NCBI GenBank assembly: GCA_928724745.1 | Contig: CAKMXJ010000008.1 | Location: forward strand, 310,001 to 374,000 | Direction of reading: 5' to 3' | Length of the DNA: 64,000 nt | Source of the DNA: Anthracocystis setariae | Taxonomy: Eukaryota; Basidiomycota; Ustilaginomycetes; Ustilaginales; Ustilaginaceae | Shown: positions 10,340 through 21,516 of the stretch, in pieces | How positions within the stretch are numbered: position 1 is the first letter of the stretch | Layout: each line of letters begins with the position of its first letter | The notes under the pieces: model-generated | What the model was told of the DNA's origin: nothing | Seen by the model: only the letters and a program-made list of their open reading frames with translations | The model's database searches: none | Program-made: the position numbers and the translations under genes

Positions 10340-13300
10340 TCAATTGGAATTCTGCTCCACTCCATTCGCATTCCTATAAAACCCAGCGGGCGCGGGCCTA
10401 CTGTACGCAGCGTAATCCTGGCCCTGCTGCTGTTGCTGCTGCTGTGCATACTGCAACTGCTGCGGCTGACCGAAGCTGTTCTGGCTCTGGTTCGGGTTGA
10501 TCATCTGGACCGGAGCCTGTTGCTGAGCGTAATACGCCTGCTGACCTGCATACATCTGGCCACCGTTCTGCAGTGCGTTTGCATACGGATTTTTAGCCTG
10601 CTGTCGATCCGTGGGAGAATTGGCAAACTGGTTGTGAGGAGCCACGGCGCCTGCCGACCACGGACTCGAGATCGAGCTGTCAGGGCTGCGCGAAAACTCG
10701 TTCCGCATCGGCGACGCGTTCGACGAATACTGACGATGCGACTGCTGCTGCTGCTGTGATTGCTGGTGAAGTAGATGCTCGCGTTGTTGAACCTGCCTCA
10801 TAGTCGTGGGCGGATGAACGTCGATTCGATGCCGATTCTGAAGCTCGCCCGAATGCAGCGGCCCCCCTGCACTACTACTACCATTCCTGCCCATCGCCAC
10901 TCCACCGCGCTGTTGCCGCAGCCGAGCATACTTTTCGCACTTCTTCAGAATATCCCTCGACGTAAGATCCGCCGACGCATTCATCAAATCCTTATCCTGC
11001 AGAACCGCCTCCAACTCCTCCGGCACCTTCCAGATCTCATCCTGATGCTCCAACAAGTACGATACTGCCCGGTTGGCCAAGAACGTCTCGTCCTTGGTCG
11101 GATCACTCCCCTTGCTGTACAAAATGTTGGGACAGATCACCGTCGCCAAATTCGGCAAATCCATCTTGCTTCCCGTCTCCTCGTCAATGTGCGAGAAGCT
11201 GGCCACCCACTTGAGGAACGCAAACAACACCTCCATCGTATCCCTGTGCCCCTTGGGCAACAAGATGGTAACCATGTGCAAAATGCGACGCCTTTCCGCC
11301 TCGGACTCGAGCTTCTGCGACATGACAAACAGCTTGTGCAACTTGAACGTCATCAGAGGATCCGGAAGTTCGCGCAAAAACTTCTTGAGCAATGCCGCAA
11401 GCTGCACCGGATTGTCGTCGAGTAGATTCACCGACGAGCTGTCTCGATCCAACGCTTCCGAAAGCTCCTTCAACCGACGGATGTTTCCGTTTTTGCGGAA
11501 GATTCCTTCGACAGAAAGGTCCATCTGCTTCATCGCCGAGATCACATCATCGATGAACGAAGGAACCCGAAGGTGAGCTGCGCTGGCACCCAGAGTAGAA
11601 TCAGCTCCGTTACGCTCGACGAGGATCTCAAGAGGGATACCAAACACGCCCTTCTTCTTGATCTCCTTCTTGTCCTTGCCACCCTTGAAGATCTTGCCCC
11701 AGAACGTGTTCTTCCGGGTCTCGATGAACTCGATCAGATCGTCCAAGTTGACATGATCCTTGAGCGCAGATTGCTGCAAAATCATCACAGCCATGTGCTT
11801 GACGATAAACAATTCCAGTGCTGAAAGCTCCGAGATGCAGCGAGCGCCTTCGCTGGGCAAGGGACGGTGCTGCTCTCTCGCCTGCTCCGCTTCGAGGAGG
11901 TGCGGGATGTCAGCCAGCGTGATGCCATCCTCACTACGACCATCGCGTTGCAGCTCATCGCCAGAGGGCTGCCTCATAGGACCATCTTCGCGGATCTTGA
12001 CGTCTGTATTGTGACGAGCAAACGCAGGTCGAATGGGAATGATGGAGCCGGGCTCCAGATTCGAAGGCGATCCAGCTCGGCCTGCATTGATGCCGAGTTG
12101 AGGAGGCTGATGATGGGGCATGCTCGGACCACCAGGAAGGGCGAAGGGCAAGTGCTGCTGCACGGGCTGGAAAACCTGCTGTTGCACATGAGGTGGCTGC
12201 TGTTGCTGTTGCATGTGACGCGGCTGCTGCGGCGCTGATGCGCCTCGGGAAGGCGAGGGCTCTCGGGAAGATCCTCCTTCGCGCTGAGAATGCAAGGGCG
12301 AGCTGGGTTCTCTCGGTGAAGAACCTGGGCTGGAGTGACGCGGCGAGTGCCTGCTGTCGGTCTGCAAGCCCGCGTCCGATGGAGAGGATCGCTGTGTATC
12401 GGAGGTCTGCGTCTGGCGACCGGAAGGACTGCCTACCACCGTAGAGATGCGCGGCACCTTGGCTTTGGTGGAGAGCTTGCGGTTGAGATTGACCGATTTC
12501 ATACGCTTGATGTCTTGCGAGTCGCGGTAGGCTTCGTGCATGGAGACCTCTTCACCATCGTCGACTTGGGCGGCTTGGGTCGAACCCGATGCACTCTGAT
12601 CACCGGTCACGCGAGAAGCAGTGACGGGTGGCGAAGGCGGAACGACGCCACGCTTGCGCAGCAGCGCAAAGAGGCGGTTGAGCGCAACACGTAGGAGGAA
12701 TGCATATTGCTCCAGCCTGGTGACTGACTCGAATCCGGTGCGGAAGTTGACGCCGTTGGTGCAAGTAGGGCAGTAGCAGGCGTGCGACCAAGACGAAGCG
12801 GACACCTGGCGCTGGCCATTTTGCATCATGGCACCCGTGTCGGCCCCCCGTCGCGTCGAATCGAGGCCGAACTGAGACGCTGGCAATGGTTCAGGAACAC
12901 CGGTGACGGGTTCGGGCTGTTTCTTGCTCGAAGCGCCTTCGCGAAGGGCCGGTCGCTGGCAAGTTGCGCATTTGAGGCAGTTGGAATGCCATCGGAGGTT
13001 GATTCCCATGCGCAAACACTCTTCCTCAACCGTCGCGCCACAAGCGACACAAAGATCGGTGGCGGCTTCGCCCGTCTCGCTAGAGCCAGAGCTGGTGGAT
13101 CGGGGCAACGACCTGAAACCGTAGCACCTGCCATCAGGGCCGATGGTGTTGGTGTTGGGAGGCTTTGTACCCTGCTTGTCGTCAGCAGTGATGCTACCTA
13201 GCTTGGCTGAGAAAGCGAGCTGGCTCAAGAACCAGTTCAAGGCCTCCTCGTTGGCATATTCGCGATCGAGCCTGAGGGCGCCGGTAAGAGCGATGCGAAT

Positions 13301-15250
13301 GAGAATCTTGAGATAGTGCGCCAGACCTGTGACGAGCGAAAGGAGCTCCTGCGTGATTTCCATCCTCCTCGCACCGGTCTCCTGCGTATTTGAGAGAAGG
13401 GAGAAGAAATTGACAATCTTTTTGCAGAGCAACCTTGCTTCACGGATGTGAGAGATGCCCTTAGCCTCCTCTTTGCGGAAGTTGGCCTCGAGATCGTCGA
13501 TTGCTGAGAAGAGGATCTCAACATGAAGGATAAACTTTTCCGCCATCCTTACGCCACCGAGATATCGGCCGCTACTGACATGGCGAAGCATCTCGGAGAT
13601 GCACGCTGCCGAGCTCTCTTCAAAGGCGGAAAGAACGGTCCAAATGCGGTAGACGCGTTCCTCCATCTGCTTTTGCTTCTGCTTGAGACTCGAGGGCGTT
13701 TCGGAAGCCTCGATTTCGGTGGCATCAGGTGAAGGTTCGGTGAGGGCAGGCGCTGCTTGACCAGGCGAGGATTCGACAGCGTCGGCGGCAGCAGCAGCAG
13801 CAGCGGCGTCGGACGTAGGTATAGAACCATCTTTGGGCGTTGAACCGGTGGGGCAAAGCTTGATGTTCCAAAACTTGTGAATCATGTAGCATTCTGGATG
13901 CCAGTGTTCATCGGTGTTGTTGCGGTTGATTTCGACAAATTGCTTGAGAATGGCGGTCTTGCATCCGGTACACTTGATGGCAAAGCGTGTGCTGTAATGG
14001 AAATGGCAAAAGACGCTACCGTCGTGCTCGTAGTAGCTGTCTTGCGGGCCGAAGACGGTGGGGCAGACGGAGCAAGTGAAGTGCTCGACGTGAAACTTGC
14101 GACCCAAGGCGGTGATGTAACTGCCTCGAAGGGCGCCATTGCATTTTGCGCAGATGAGGTCGAGACGACGGAAATAGTCGGTTTCGCAAAGAGGGAAGAG
14201 ACGGCCTGTGCCAGCCGAGTCGACCATGTCGTCGGTGGCGGGGAAGAACTTGGCGGCGACAACCTTGTTGCAATCGTTGCAGCGGAAGCAATCGAGGTGG
14301 TAGACGCTTCCGAGCGCGCGAACAAACTGGCCGGTCATGACCTTTGCACACGCCTGGCAAGTCTGATCACGCCGCTTGGAAGAGGCAGAACCGGTTGCAG
14401 AGGTGTGCTGGGGTGATTTGGACACTTGATTTTGGGGTGTGGAATTGACTTGACTGGACGGAGGAGGGTCGGTTGGAGTGGCGGATGTTGGCGGTAGGGT
14501 TGCGGTTGTTGGTGCTGGTCGATCATATGGCGCGGTGGTGTTGACAGGGTTGGCGGGCGTCTGTGCGCTTTGGGGAGAAGCGACGTGAGACGAGATGCCG
14601 GCACGAGCGTAGGATGAGTCGCTGGTATCGGAAGTTCTTGGTGGACCGCTGGTATCGACACGCGGACTTGGACGCGAAGACTGACGCGAGGGCAAGCTTG
14701 GTCTGGACTCGGTACTGTTGGAGCGACTGGTACCGGCAGCCTCGTACTTTTCCCTTTCCTTCTCCCAGCTCCAACCTGGATCGACGGCGCGGCTCTTGAT
14801 TCGTTCCATGTCTGCACGGTTGCGCGAAGAGTTGGGATCAGCACCAATACCATTGGGAAAGGAGGGAGAGGGACGTAACGCCGATTGATGTGCGCCATCT
14901 TGGGATGATGATGGTGCATCGTTGATGGGAGAAGCAGTGGCGCGAGACGAGGGCTGGGACATGGATGCAGTGGAGCCGGACGCAACGGGAGCGCGGTAGA
15001 AACGCTGCTGGGATGCAGACGGAGACGGAGCGTCGTTGGTTAAACTGATCTGTGCTGTAGCATGGTAGATGTGGTTGATGTCGGGCTGAGAGTGATGAGA
15101 GCCGCTACCTTCTGATTCAGCTGTATTGGAACGCTGTGTTTGTTGCAAGTGGTGGTGGTGGTGGTGGTGTGACGGCGGCGGCGGCTGTGATCGTTGCGCC
15201 GAGCTGGACGCTGTGGGGTTGGAACTACCTGTATGTTGGGCGTCGGACAT
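10340..15250 (-). CDS. lrg1: LIM-domain Rho GTPase-activating protein, Lrg1-like, 1636 aa
   Basis: A Ser/Pro-rich N-terminus is followed by LIM domains: the first starts TCQACAKVMTGQF near residue 296, the second LICAKCNGALRGSYITALGR near 360, and a third, partial one near 425. A further LIM-like unit (CVACGATVEEECLRMG) is near residue 735. A RhoGAP domain spans about 1190-1400, with the arginine finger in GIFRKNGNIRRL near 1250 and the helix LLKKFLRELPDPLM. This order is that of yeast Lrg1, a GAP for Rho1 that restrains cell-wall glucan synthesis and shapes polar growth. The C-terminal 200 residues are Gln-rich. The frame is continuous with no intron needed. Confidence 0.92.
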   Translation of the reverse strand: MSDAQHTGSSNPTASSSAQRSQPPPPSHHHHHHHLQQTQRSNTAESEGSGSHHSQPDINHIYHATAQISLTNDAPSPSASQQRFYRAPVASGSTASMSQPSSRATASPINDAPSSSQDGAHQSALRPSPSFPNGIGADPNSSRNRADMERIKSRAVDPGWSWEKEREKYEAAGTSRSNSTESRPSLPSRQSSRPSPRVDTSGPPRTSDTSDSSYARAGISSHVASPQSAQTPANPVNTTAPYDRPAPTTATLPPTSATPTDPPPSSQVNSTPQNQVSKSPQHTSATGSASSKRRDQTCQACAKVMTGQFVRALGSVYHLDCFRCNDCNKVVAAKFFPATDDMVDSAGTGRLFPLCETDYFRRLDLICAKCNGALRGSYITALGRKFHVEHFTCSVCPTVFGPQDSYYEHDGSVFCHFHYSTRFAIKCTGCKTAILKQFVEINRNNTDEHWHPECYMIHKFWNIKLCPTGSTPKDGSIPTSDAAAAAAAADAVESSPGQAAPALTEPSPDATEIEASETPSSLKQKQKQMEERVYRIWTVLSAFEESSAACISEMLRHVSSGRYLGGVRMAEKFILHVEILFSAIDDLEANFRKEEAKGISHIREARLLCKKIVNFFSLLSNTQETGARRMEITQELLSLVTGLAHYLKILIRIALTGALRLDREYANEEALNWFLSQLAFSAKLGSITADDKQGTKPPNTNTIGPDGRCYGFRSLPRSTSSGSSETGEAATDLCVACGATVEEECLRMGINLRWHSNCLKCATCQRPALREGASSKKQPEPVTGVPEPLPASQFGLDSTRRGADTGAMMQNGQRQVSASSWSHACYCPTCTNGVNFRTGFESVTRLEQYAFLLRVALNRLFALLRKRGVVPPSPPVTASRVTGDQSASGSTQAAQVDDGEEVSMHEAYRDSQDIKRMKSVNLNRKLSTKAKVPRISTVVGSPSGRQTQTSDTQRSSPSDAGLQTDSRHSPRHSSPGSSPREPSSPLHSQREGGSSREPSPSRGASAPQQPRHMQQQQQPPHVQQQVFQPVQQHLPFALPGGPSMPHHQPPQLGINAGRAGSPSNLEPGSIIPIRPAFARHNTDVKIREDGPMRQPSGDELQRDGRSEDGITLADIPHLLEAEQAREQHRPLPSEGARCISELSALELFIVKHMAVMILQQSALKDHVNLDDLIEFIETRKNTFWGKIFKGGKDKKEIKKKGVFGIPLEILVERNGADSTLGASAAHLRVPSFIDDVISAMKQMDLSVEGIFRKNGNIRRLKELSEALDRDSSSVNLLDDNPVQLAALLKKFLRELPDPLMTFKLHKLFVMSQKLESEAERRRILHMVTILLPKGHRDTMEVLFAFLKWVASFSHIDEETGSKMDLPNLATVICPNILYSKGSDPTKDETFLANRAVSYLLEHQDEIWKVPEELEAVLQDKDLMNASADLTSRDILKKCEKYARLRQQRGGVAMGRNGSSSAGGPLHSGELQNRHRIDVHPPTTMRQVQQREHLLHQQSQQQQQSHRQYSSNASPMRNEFSRSPDSSISSPWSAGAVAPHNQFANSPTDRQQAKNPYANALQNGGQMYAGQQAYYAQQQAPVQMINPNQSQNSFGQPQQLQYAQQQQQQQGQDYAAYSRPAPAGFYRNANGVEQNSN

Positions 15251-17583
15251 GGTGGGTAGCTACAACGACGGGTGAGGGGGGGAGGGGGGAGGAAGAGGGA
15301 TGTGCTGGTGGATGCCAGCGGCGTTGGAGACGAAGCTGGATGCTGGTGGTGTGCTGGACAAGACGAAGCGAGGTGAAGGAGGGGTTGTGCAACGAGGTTG
15401 AAAGGAACAGGATGTGGAGATTTGGCTGTAAGAGCGATCGTCAAAGCGCATAGGAGGGTGGAGAGTAATTGGGAGTGGGACCGTGCTTGCGGCAGGAGTA
15501 GATGAGTGTGATGCGGTACAGAGAGAGGTGCTGGGCAAAAGATCCGAGGTTGCAAAACACAAATGGGGTGTGTTTGACGAAAAGAGCAAGGCTAGGTACG
15601 ATGAATCTGCAGCGCTGATGGCGAGATCAGCTTAGGAAAAGCATGCCACGCACTGGGGCTGTACGGTGATGATGGCAGGACGCAGAGAAAGCTTAAGCTG
15701 CGTGCGGATCCAGAGTTGATGAGCTTGGCCGGTTGATTTGAGAGGGTGAAGAGATTCGTACGACGTGGCGTGTGCGATGACGCTTCTAGCTGGATTATTG
15801 GAACACAAAGTTGGAAGCCTAGATGTACAGAGACGAAAAGGAGATGACTACCGTCGACCTGGGATGGGATGGGATGAGGACGAGGATGAGGATGAGGATG
15901 AGGAGGAGGAGGATGGATTTCGCGATGGAGAAAGCGTTGGTGTGGCAGCGGTGAATGCCAATAATGCCAACGCCAATGCCAATATGCCAATATGCCAATG
16001 CGAGGTTGCGCAGAAAGCGTACCGAGACACTGAAGCGACGACGCAACGACAAAGACCGACCGACCGACCGACGCAAGCAAAGCGTGTGTGGGTGTGAGCC
16101 AGGCGAGGTCCAAGCGGAAAAGCAGCTTAGGCCAGCAGCAGTTAAAGCAGCAGCAGCAGTTAAAACAGCAGACAAGTGCTGCCACTCGGCTGCGCACTTT
16201 GTTGCACAGTGCAGTGGGCGCGGCTGGCCGATCGAGATCGAGCAAAAGACGTGCGATTTGCGTTTCGCGGGGTCAACGCTCAGAAAAGAGAAAGAAAAGA
16301 AAAATAAAAATAAAAAAAAAATAAAAAAAGAAAAAGAGGAAAAGGAACACAACACAACACACAAAAAGATTTCTACATTTTGGTTAGGCGAATGACCTCA
16401 AGATCGACTGCCCAGCATCTCTCGCGCTCTTGTGCCCCTTTTCGACTGAAATTAGAAAAAAAAAATCACCCAAAAAAAAAAGAAATCCAACTCGCCTCGC
16501 CTCGCCTCGTCCCCTTTTTCCCCTTCCCCCTATCCTATTATAATACTGTCCTCCAAATTGTCTTTTTTTCATTTCTTCGTTTTGAACGCTTGGGCAGCTC
16601 AGTTTGGCAAACACGATTAGATTGATTGCATCGCGCCGATCGATACAAAAACTTAAATTCAAGAGACTTGGTACACTCTCGCTTCCAGTTGGAACTCACT
16701 TCTACAATACGTCGAAAATCTGCAGCTACATGCATAGTTTATTGAAAGTCTGCAGCTGACCCACCGCGCACAATTCCACAGCACAATTCAATCCACCCAT
16801 CCTCGGTGTGTTGGATGGAAAAGATCAAACAATTAATTCCCTCTCTTGCTTCACGGTTTTAAACAATTATAACTATGGGAGACCGGATGATGTTTGCTTC
16901 AGCAACACCCATACACACACTCACACACACTCACACACACACACACACTCTCTCTCTTGTGTCTTTGCATTCTTGCTGTAACGGTCACTGTACGGGAATG
17001 TCAAAAAGATAAACAATTATTTTGCGCCAATCAAGTAAAACGTCAACACACCTCGACTATGCTTCTGACATTGAAAATCTCGTTTGCAGTGGATGTTGAG
17101 GTCTTGCTCGAATTCAACAAGAACAGAGAGAGTGAGTGGCCTTTGACTTTGACTTGACTCTTTCCATCACGACAAACTTATAAAATAATACTCTTTGTTG
17201 TATGGGCTTCGGTTTGCATGGATCATGCAGAAAATTCCAGAGATTATTGGCCTCGACTTTGCTCGCGAGTTTGCATACCACACAAGCCTGATCCCACCAT
17301 ATCCTATATTCCAGCTGTCGCATCAACCCTGCGCAACTCAACTCGGCTCCTACATTGACTTGCTTCCCATCCACCTCGCCTACAGTACTCACTAACACAT
17401 CCTACTTCCCCCTCCCACAACGCCGTACAGTACAGCACAGAACAATAACGAACCCCTTTCCACCCTCGCTTGGACAACACCACATTGTTCTCTACACCGC
17501 ACACATCAACTCTCACCACCATGGTTTCATCTCTAATTTATTAATTTTGATTGCACCTTGCTAACAATACGATATGACTTAAC
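15251..17583. other. 2.3-kb intergenic region upstream of lrg1
   Basis: Open frames here are low in complexity and none resembles a protein. The stretch holds GAGGAT repeats (about 15878-15912), GCCAAT-type direct repeats (15957-16000), an A-rich tract (16290-16330), a CACACT/CACA microsatellite (about 16906-16949) and GTACAGTACAGCACAG at 17425-17440. It is long for this gene-dense segment and is probably the 5' leader and regulatory region of lrg1. Confidence 0.55.
16906..16949. repeat. (CACACT)/(CA)n microsatellite
   Basis: Repeated CACACTCACACA units run into a pure CA tract and then (CT)n, in non-coding DNA. Confidence 0.85.
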
Positions 17584-19443
17584 TTAAGCACGTTCAACAT
17601 AGTTGGCAGGGAACAGACCCTGCGCACCCGTTCGCTCGTTGGTCCCGCTCCACCAGTCATCGCTGATCTTGTCGTCTACATGAATAATCACATCGCCCTC
17701 GGCGAAGCCCAGCTCGTTGTCCTCGCTCGCCTCGAAATCGTACATGGCGTTGCACACCAAACCGCGTGACTCGTGAGCTGCAGCCGCTGGTGCACGAGGT
17801 GCGGGAGGCGGCGGTGGCGGTGCCGCCACTTCTTCCTCCTCCTCCTCCTCCTCCTCCTGGTGAGCCGCAGCTACCACGGGGGGTGCGGGCGGCGGAGGTG
17901 GCGGAGGCGGGATCTCGTGTTCTTCTTCGTGCACGGGTACTGCAGGAGGCGCTGGCGGTGCAGGAGGTGCAGGAGGTGCAACTTCTTGCGCCTCTTCACC
18001 CTCAATCAGTTCGACGTACGAGGCAGGGAACAGACCCTCATGACCGTGCTCATCAACACCGGACCACCAACCTTCGTCAATCTGTTCGATGTTGCAAATG
18101 ATGCCACCTTCCACCAGAGTCAACTCGTTATCCTCGGCCGCCTCGTAGCCCCATGCGACACGCCCTCGCAGACCACCACCACCACCACCACCACCAGCAG
18201 TCGAGATGTGCGTCGATTCGAGCTGTTGCGTTGCTTGCTCCACCTCGGCTTTCTGCTCAACCGCGGGTGCAGGTGGAGCAGGCGGCGCAGGCGGAGCTGG
18301 AGGCGCTTGCTCCTCCTCTTCTTTCTGAACAGCTGGTGCAGGAGGGGCAGGAGGGGCGGCAGGTGATGGGGGAGCAGCAGGTACACTTGCTGCACCAGCT
18401 CCAGATCCACCAGTACCGAAGCTAGCTGTCCTCATACCAGACGAGAGCTGCTTGACCCTCGCCTCTTCCTCTTCTTTCTCCTTGCGCGCAGCCTCCTGCC
18501 GCTGACTCCAAGTGAGCTTGCCCGTGGCCCCACCCAAAGGTGCGCGCGGCGTAGCAGCTGGCGCAGACGAATCATTGTCCTGCTGTCCGAAGGGGAAGCG
18601 GTTCGCCATGTTGAGCTTGCCCGGCTTGCCCAGGTTGACGGGCTGGTACGCTGTGCCTACCGGCTGGATTCGATCGTCCTCAGCAGGCTTTGGCGGTTCA
18701 GCGGCGGGTTCCGGGCGCGGCGCAGGAGGCACAGACGCAGTATTGACCGGCTTGGGAGTGGGCGCGGCAGCAGGTTTGGGGGCGGAGTCGAATGCGGGGG
18801 CAGTGACGCGAGGGGCACTGGGCATCTGCGGTGTAGGAGCGGAGCCCGATCGAATTTGAGACAATTCGTCCTTTTTGGAAGTGTAGTTGGTGCCGACAGG
18901 GGCGATGGTGTCCTTGGGCGCCGACTTCTGCATACCCTTGATGTCAGGTGCACCGATAGGCTTGTAGTTGGTTCCGACGCTTCCAATCGGGCCCCCGGAC
19001 TGCGTGTTGGCGGCTTTGCCAGCGGCTGAGTAGTTGGCACCGGAAGACTCTGCGATTCGACGCATGATGAGCTTTGGATCGACATCGGTCTCGGATCGTG
19101 CATTGATGCTGACATGGTACGCTTTCAAGTACTGCGCAACAGCCGACGAGTGAGTGGCGAAGAGACCCTTGCGGTTTTCCGGCACACCGTCACCGCACCA
19201 GTTGATGAGGGCAAACTTGGGAAGTTGGGTGTTGGGGTCCTTGACGCGAACGAAAGCGTATTGGATGCGACCGTCAGAGAATTCTTCGTTGAGATCGTCG
19301 AGATCACCATTTTCGACCACTTGGACTCGCAAGTCGTTGGAAGCCTTCTCGTAAGTGAGCACCAGATAGTCTTTGGCACCGTCGAGCACCTTTTCGTAGG
19401 CGTCGCGGATCGCAGTCGATGAGAGATTGACGTTGAGCGACAT
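17584..19443 (-). CDS. abp1: Actin-binding protein Abp1 (ADF-H plus two SH3), 619 aa
   Basis: Residues 1-135 form an ADF-homology domain of the Abp1/drebrin type (MSLNVNLSSTAIRDAYEKVL, later KFALINWCGDGVPENRKG). A central linker repeats short APVGTNY/QPVGTAYQP-type motifs and long proline runs of the kind bound by SH3 domains. Two SH3 domains close the protein, at about 426-483 (ending EGLFPASYVELIE) and 561-618 (ending GLFPANYVERA). Yeast Abp1 activates Arp2/3 and recruits kinases and scission factors to cortical endocytic patches. It is divergent from the phosphoglycerate mutase gene across 1.1 kb. Its partner Sla1 is coded 7 kb away. Confidence 0.93.
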   Translation of the reverse strand: MSLNVNLSSTAIRDAYEKVLDGAKDYLVLTYEKASNDLRVQVVENGDLDDLNEEFSDGRIQYAFVRVKDPNTQLPKFALINWCGDGVPENRKGLFATHSSAVAQYLKAYHVSINARSETDVDPKLIMRRIAESSGANYSAAGKAANTQSGGPIGSVGTNYKPIGAPDIKGMQKSAPKDTIAPVGTNYTSKKDELSQIRSGSAPTPQMPSAPRVTAPAFDSAPKPAAAPTPKPVNTASVPPAPRPEPAAEPPKPAEDDRIQPVGTAYQPVNLGKPGKLNMANRFPFGQQDNDSSAPAATPRAPLGGATGKLTWSQRQEAARKEKEEEEARVKQLSSGMRTASFGTGGSGAGAASVPAAPPSPAAPPAPPAPAVQKEEEEQAPPAPPAPPAPPAPAVEQKAEVEQATQQLESTHISTAGGGGGGGGLRGRVAWGYEAAEDNELTLVEGGIICNIEQIDEGWWSGVDEHGHEGLFPASYVELIEGEEAQEVAPPAPPAPPAPPAVPVHEEEHEIPPPPPPPPAPPVVAAAHQEEEEEEEEEVAAPPPPPPAPRAPAAAAHESRGLVCNAMYDFEASEDNELGFAEGDVIIHVDDKISDDWWSGTNERTGAQGLFPANYVERA

Positions 19444-20581
19444 CGTTGGTGAAGTGTGTCTCTCAGCTCGAGATCAATGTCAGCGTCATAAGGAAACCTT
19501 GAATTGGTGGCCACCCTGTGCAACACGACACGTTCCGCTCGAACAGGGGCTGTGCTCTCGGCTGAGCTGCAATCTCCGTCATCCGATTCATTTGTGGAGT
19601 TACAAAACTCTGTCCACATTGACCCTCGCAGTGCACGGTGCAACACTGGATTAGTATAGAAAAATTCACTTTCAAGTTTCATAAATGTCGGCATAACAAA
19701 GATTTACATGTTTTCCGAAACTCGATTTCAACGTGGCCTGAGATCATCAAAGCACCCCATCGGGCGGCATCCGATCGACAAAGCTCTTGTCAAGTGTTCG
19801 GTACAGTACTGTACAGTGCTGAGACAATATGTCGATCTTGCCAAGCTTGCATTGCGTATGGCTCCGGTGGAGGCACGGAAGAAAGCCTCGAAAGCCGCCA
19901 GTAGCCGGCGCTTCCGGAGCTTCGGAGGGCTCCGGCTTTGAAAGCGTGTTTGAACTGTAGTCCTCTGTGCGGTTCTGTCCATGTTCGGAGAGCGGAACTC
20001 CCCGCTTTCACCCCGCATCTGCCTGTGCCTCTGCCTGTTGATGATGATGATGATGATGATGATGATGAGCTCACACGCTCATCGGAACCATCTCAAAGTA
20101 TCTTGACATGCGGTCCGGAATGCCATGTATTGTGATTGTCTTCAAGGCTGCCTTACTGTGCTGCACTGTCTATTGTGGTTCTGGCGACATGTTTCTAACA
20201 CGGCCGGAAACGCGACTCTCCTTGCCTCCATGGCGTGCCCACAGCGGAGAGAGTACAGAGCAGTAATGAGATGTTTGAGAAAGCGGCACCATTTCACTTT
20301 GCAGCACCGTGTGTGTTGTTTATCGATCGATTGATCTCGATTTGGACTGTGCATTTTCACACGAGTAGAGTAAGGGTGATTCTGTTTGATTCCAAAAATC
20401 AAACCAATCGACCTTGACGTTGGGGCCAACACTTTAGCGCAACTCGAGAAAATCCTCAAGGGCTCATGCATCAATTTGGCTCGCTCCATGCTATTCCACC
20501 TTGTCCAGTTCTCCCACCTTCTCTTTTCTTAACCCCATCATCGTCAATTTCCCAAAGTTCTCCCTAGAGAAGAATCAAAAA
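19444..20581. other. Divergent promoter region of abp1 and gpm1
   Basis: No gene is seen. It holds a perfect 14-bp palindrome GTACAGTACTGTAC (19801-19814) and a (GAT)n tract (20039-20068). Confidence 0.6.
20039..20068. repeat. (GAT)n microsatellite
   Basis: About ten tandem GAT units lie in the abp1-gpm1 divergent region. Confidence 0.9.
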
Positions 20582-21285
20582 ATGGTTGGAACTCTCGTCC
20601 TCACGCGTCACGGTCAATCCGAGTGGAACAAGCTCAACCTGTTCACTGGTTGGAAGGACCCTGCGCTCACCGAGCTCGGTCGCGAGGAGGCCCTCACCGG
20701 GGCCAAGCGCATCAAGGCTGCCGGAATCAAGTTCGACGTCGCCTTCACCTCGGCACTTCAGCGTGCTCAGACCACACTCGGCATCCAGCTCAAGGAGATC
20801 GGTCAAGAGGACATCACCATCCACAAGGACCAGGCTCTCAACGAGCGTGACTATGGCGAACTCTCGGGTCTCAACAAGGATGACGCCAGGAAGAAGTGGG
20901 GTGACGACCAGGTTCACATCTGGAGGAGGAGCTACGATATCCCGCCTCCCGGCGGTGAGAGCTTGAAACTCACCGCTGAACGTGTCTGGCCTTACTACCA
21001 CAAGGAAATCCTCCCTCTCGTCAAAGAGGGCAAGAACGTCATCGTCGCAGCTCACGGTAACTCGCTCCGTGCCATGATCAAGGACATTGAAAACATCTCG
21101 GACGACGACATTGGTAAGTTGACTCGCGCCTCGTGAACCGTCAAACTCGATGAAACAACTCTCTCGCTAACATCAATCCCTTCCTTCTTCCCTCAGTCGG
21201 CCTTGAACTCGCCACCGGCGTCCCCATCCTCTACAAGCTCGATCACGACGGCAAGGTCGTCTCCAAGCAAATCCTCCAGGGATAA
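20582..21285 (+). CDS. gpm1: Phosphoglycerate mutase (cofactor-dependent), 206 aa, one intron
   Basis: It interconverts 3- and 2-phosphoglycerate in glycolysis through a phosphohistidine. The phospho-acceptor motif is TRHGQSEWN near residue 8, the catalytic Glu lies in [10 protein letters not shown], and the second catalytic His in [11 protein letters not shown]. Exons are 20582-21113 and 21197-21285; the intron 21114-21196 has GTAAGT at its 5' end and CCTCAG at its 3' end, and splicing continues the frame into a normal C-terminus ending in TAA. Without splicing the frame stops a few codons into the intron. The length is typical of the short fungal dPGM form. The ATG lies in an A-rich context (AAAAAATGG). 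Confidence 0.95.
21114..21196 (+). other. Spliceosomal intron of gpm1 (83 nt)
   Basis: GTAAGT donor, CTAAC-type branch site (GCTAACATC, about 21167-21175) and CAG acceptor. Removing it keeps the frame. Confidence 0.92.
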
Positions 21286-21516
21286 AGAAGAAATTCCCAT
21301 TCCTTTTGGCAATCGTCTCTTTTCGTCGTCCATTATAAACCCGTTTTAGATTGAAATCCAAAATTCCACGTCCTCCATCATCATGATCCCACTCAGGGAT
21401 GGCGGCGACCCGATCGAAGATGCATCCGAGACAGTCAACTAGACGGGTTTCTGAGGACAAGGTATAGAGTTTTACAGTTACATGGGACATTGGGGGGGGG
21501 GGGGGTGGCTAACGTT

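Noticed and set aside
15592..16245. Open frames in the lrg1 upstream region
   Set aside because: They translate simple repeats (His/Pro, Ser, Phe/Leu runs) with no domain.
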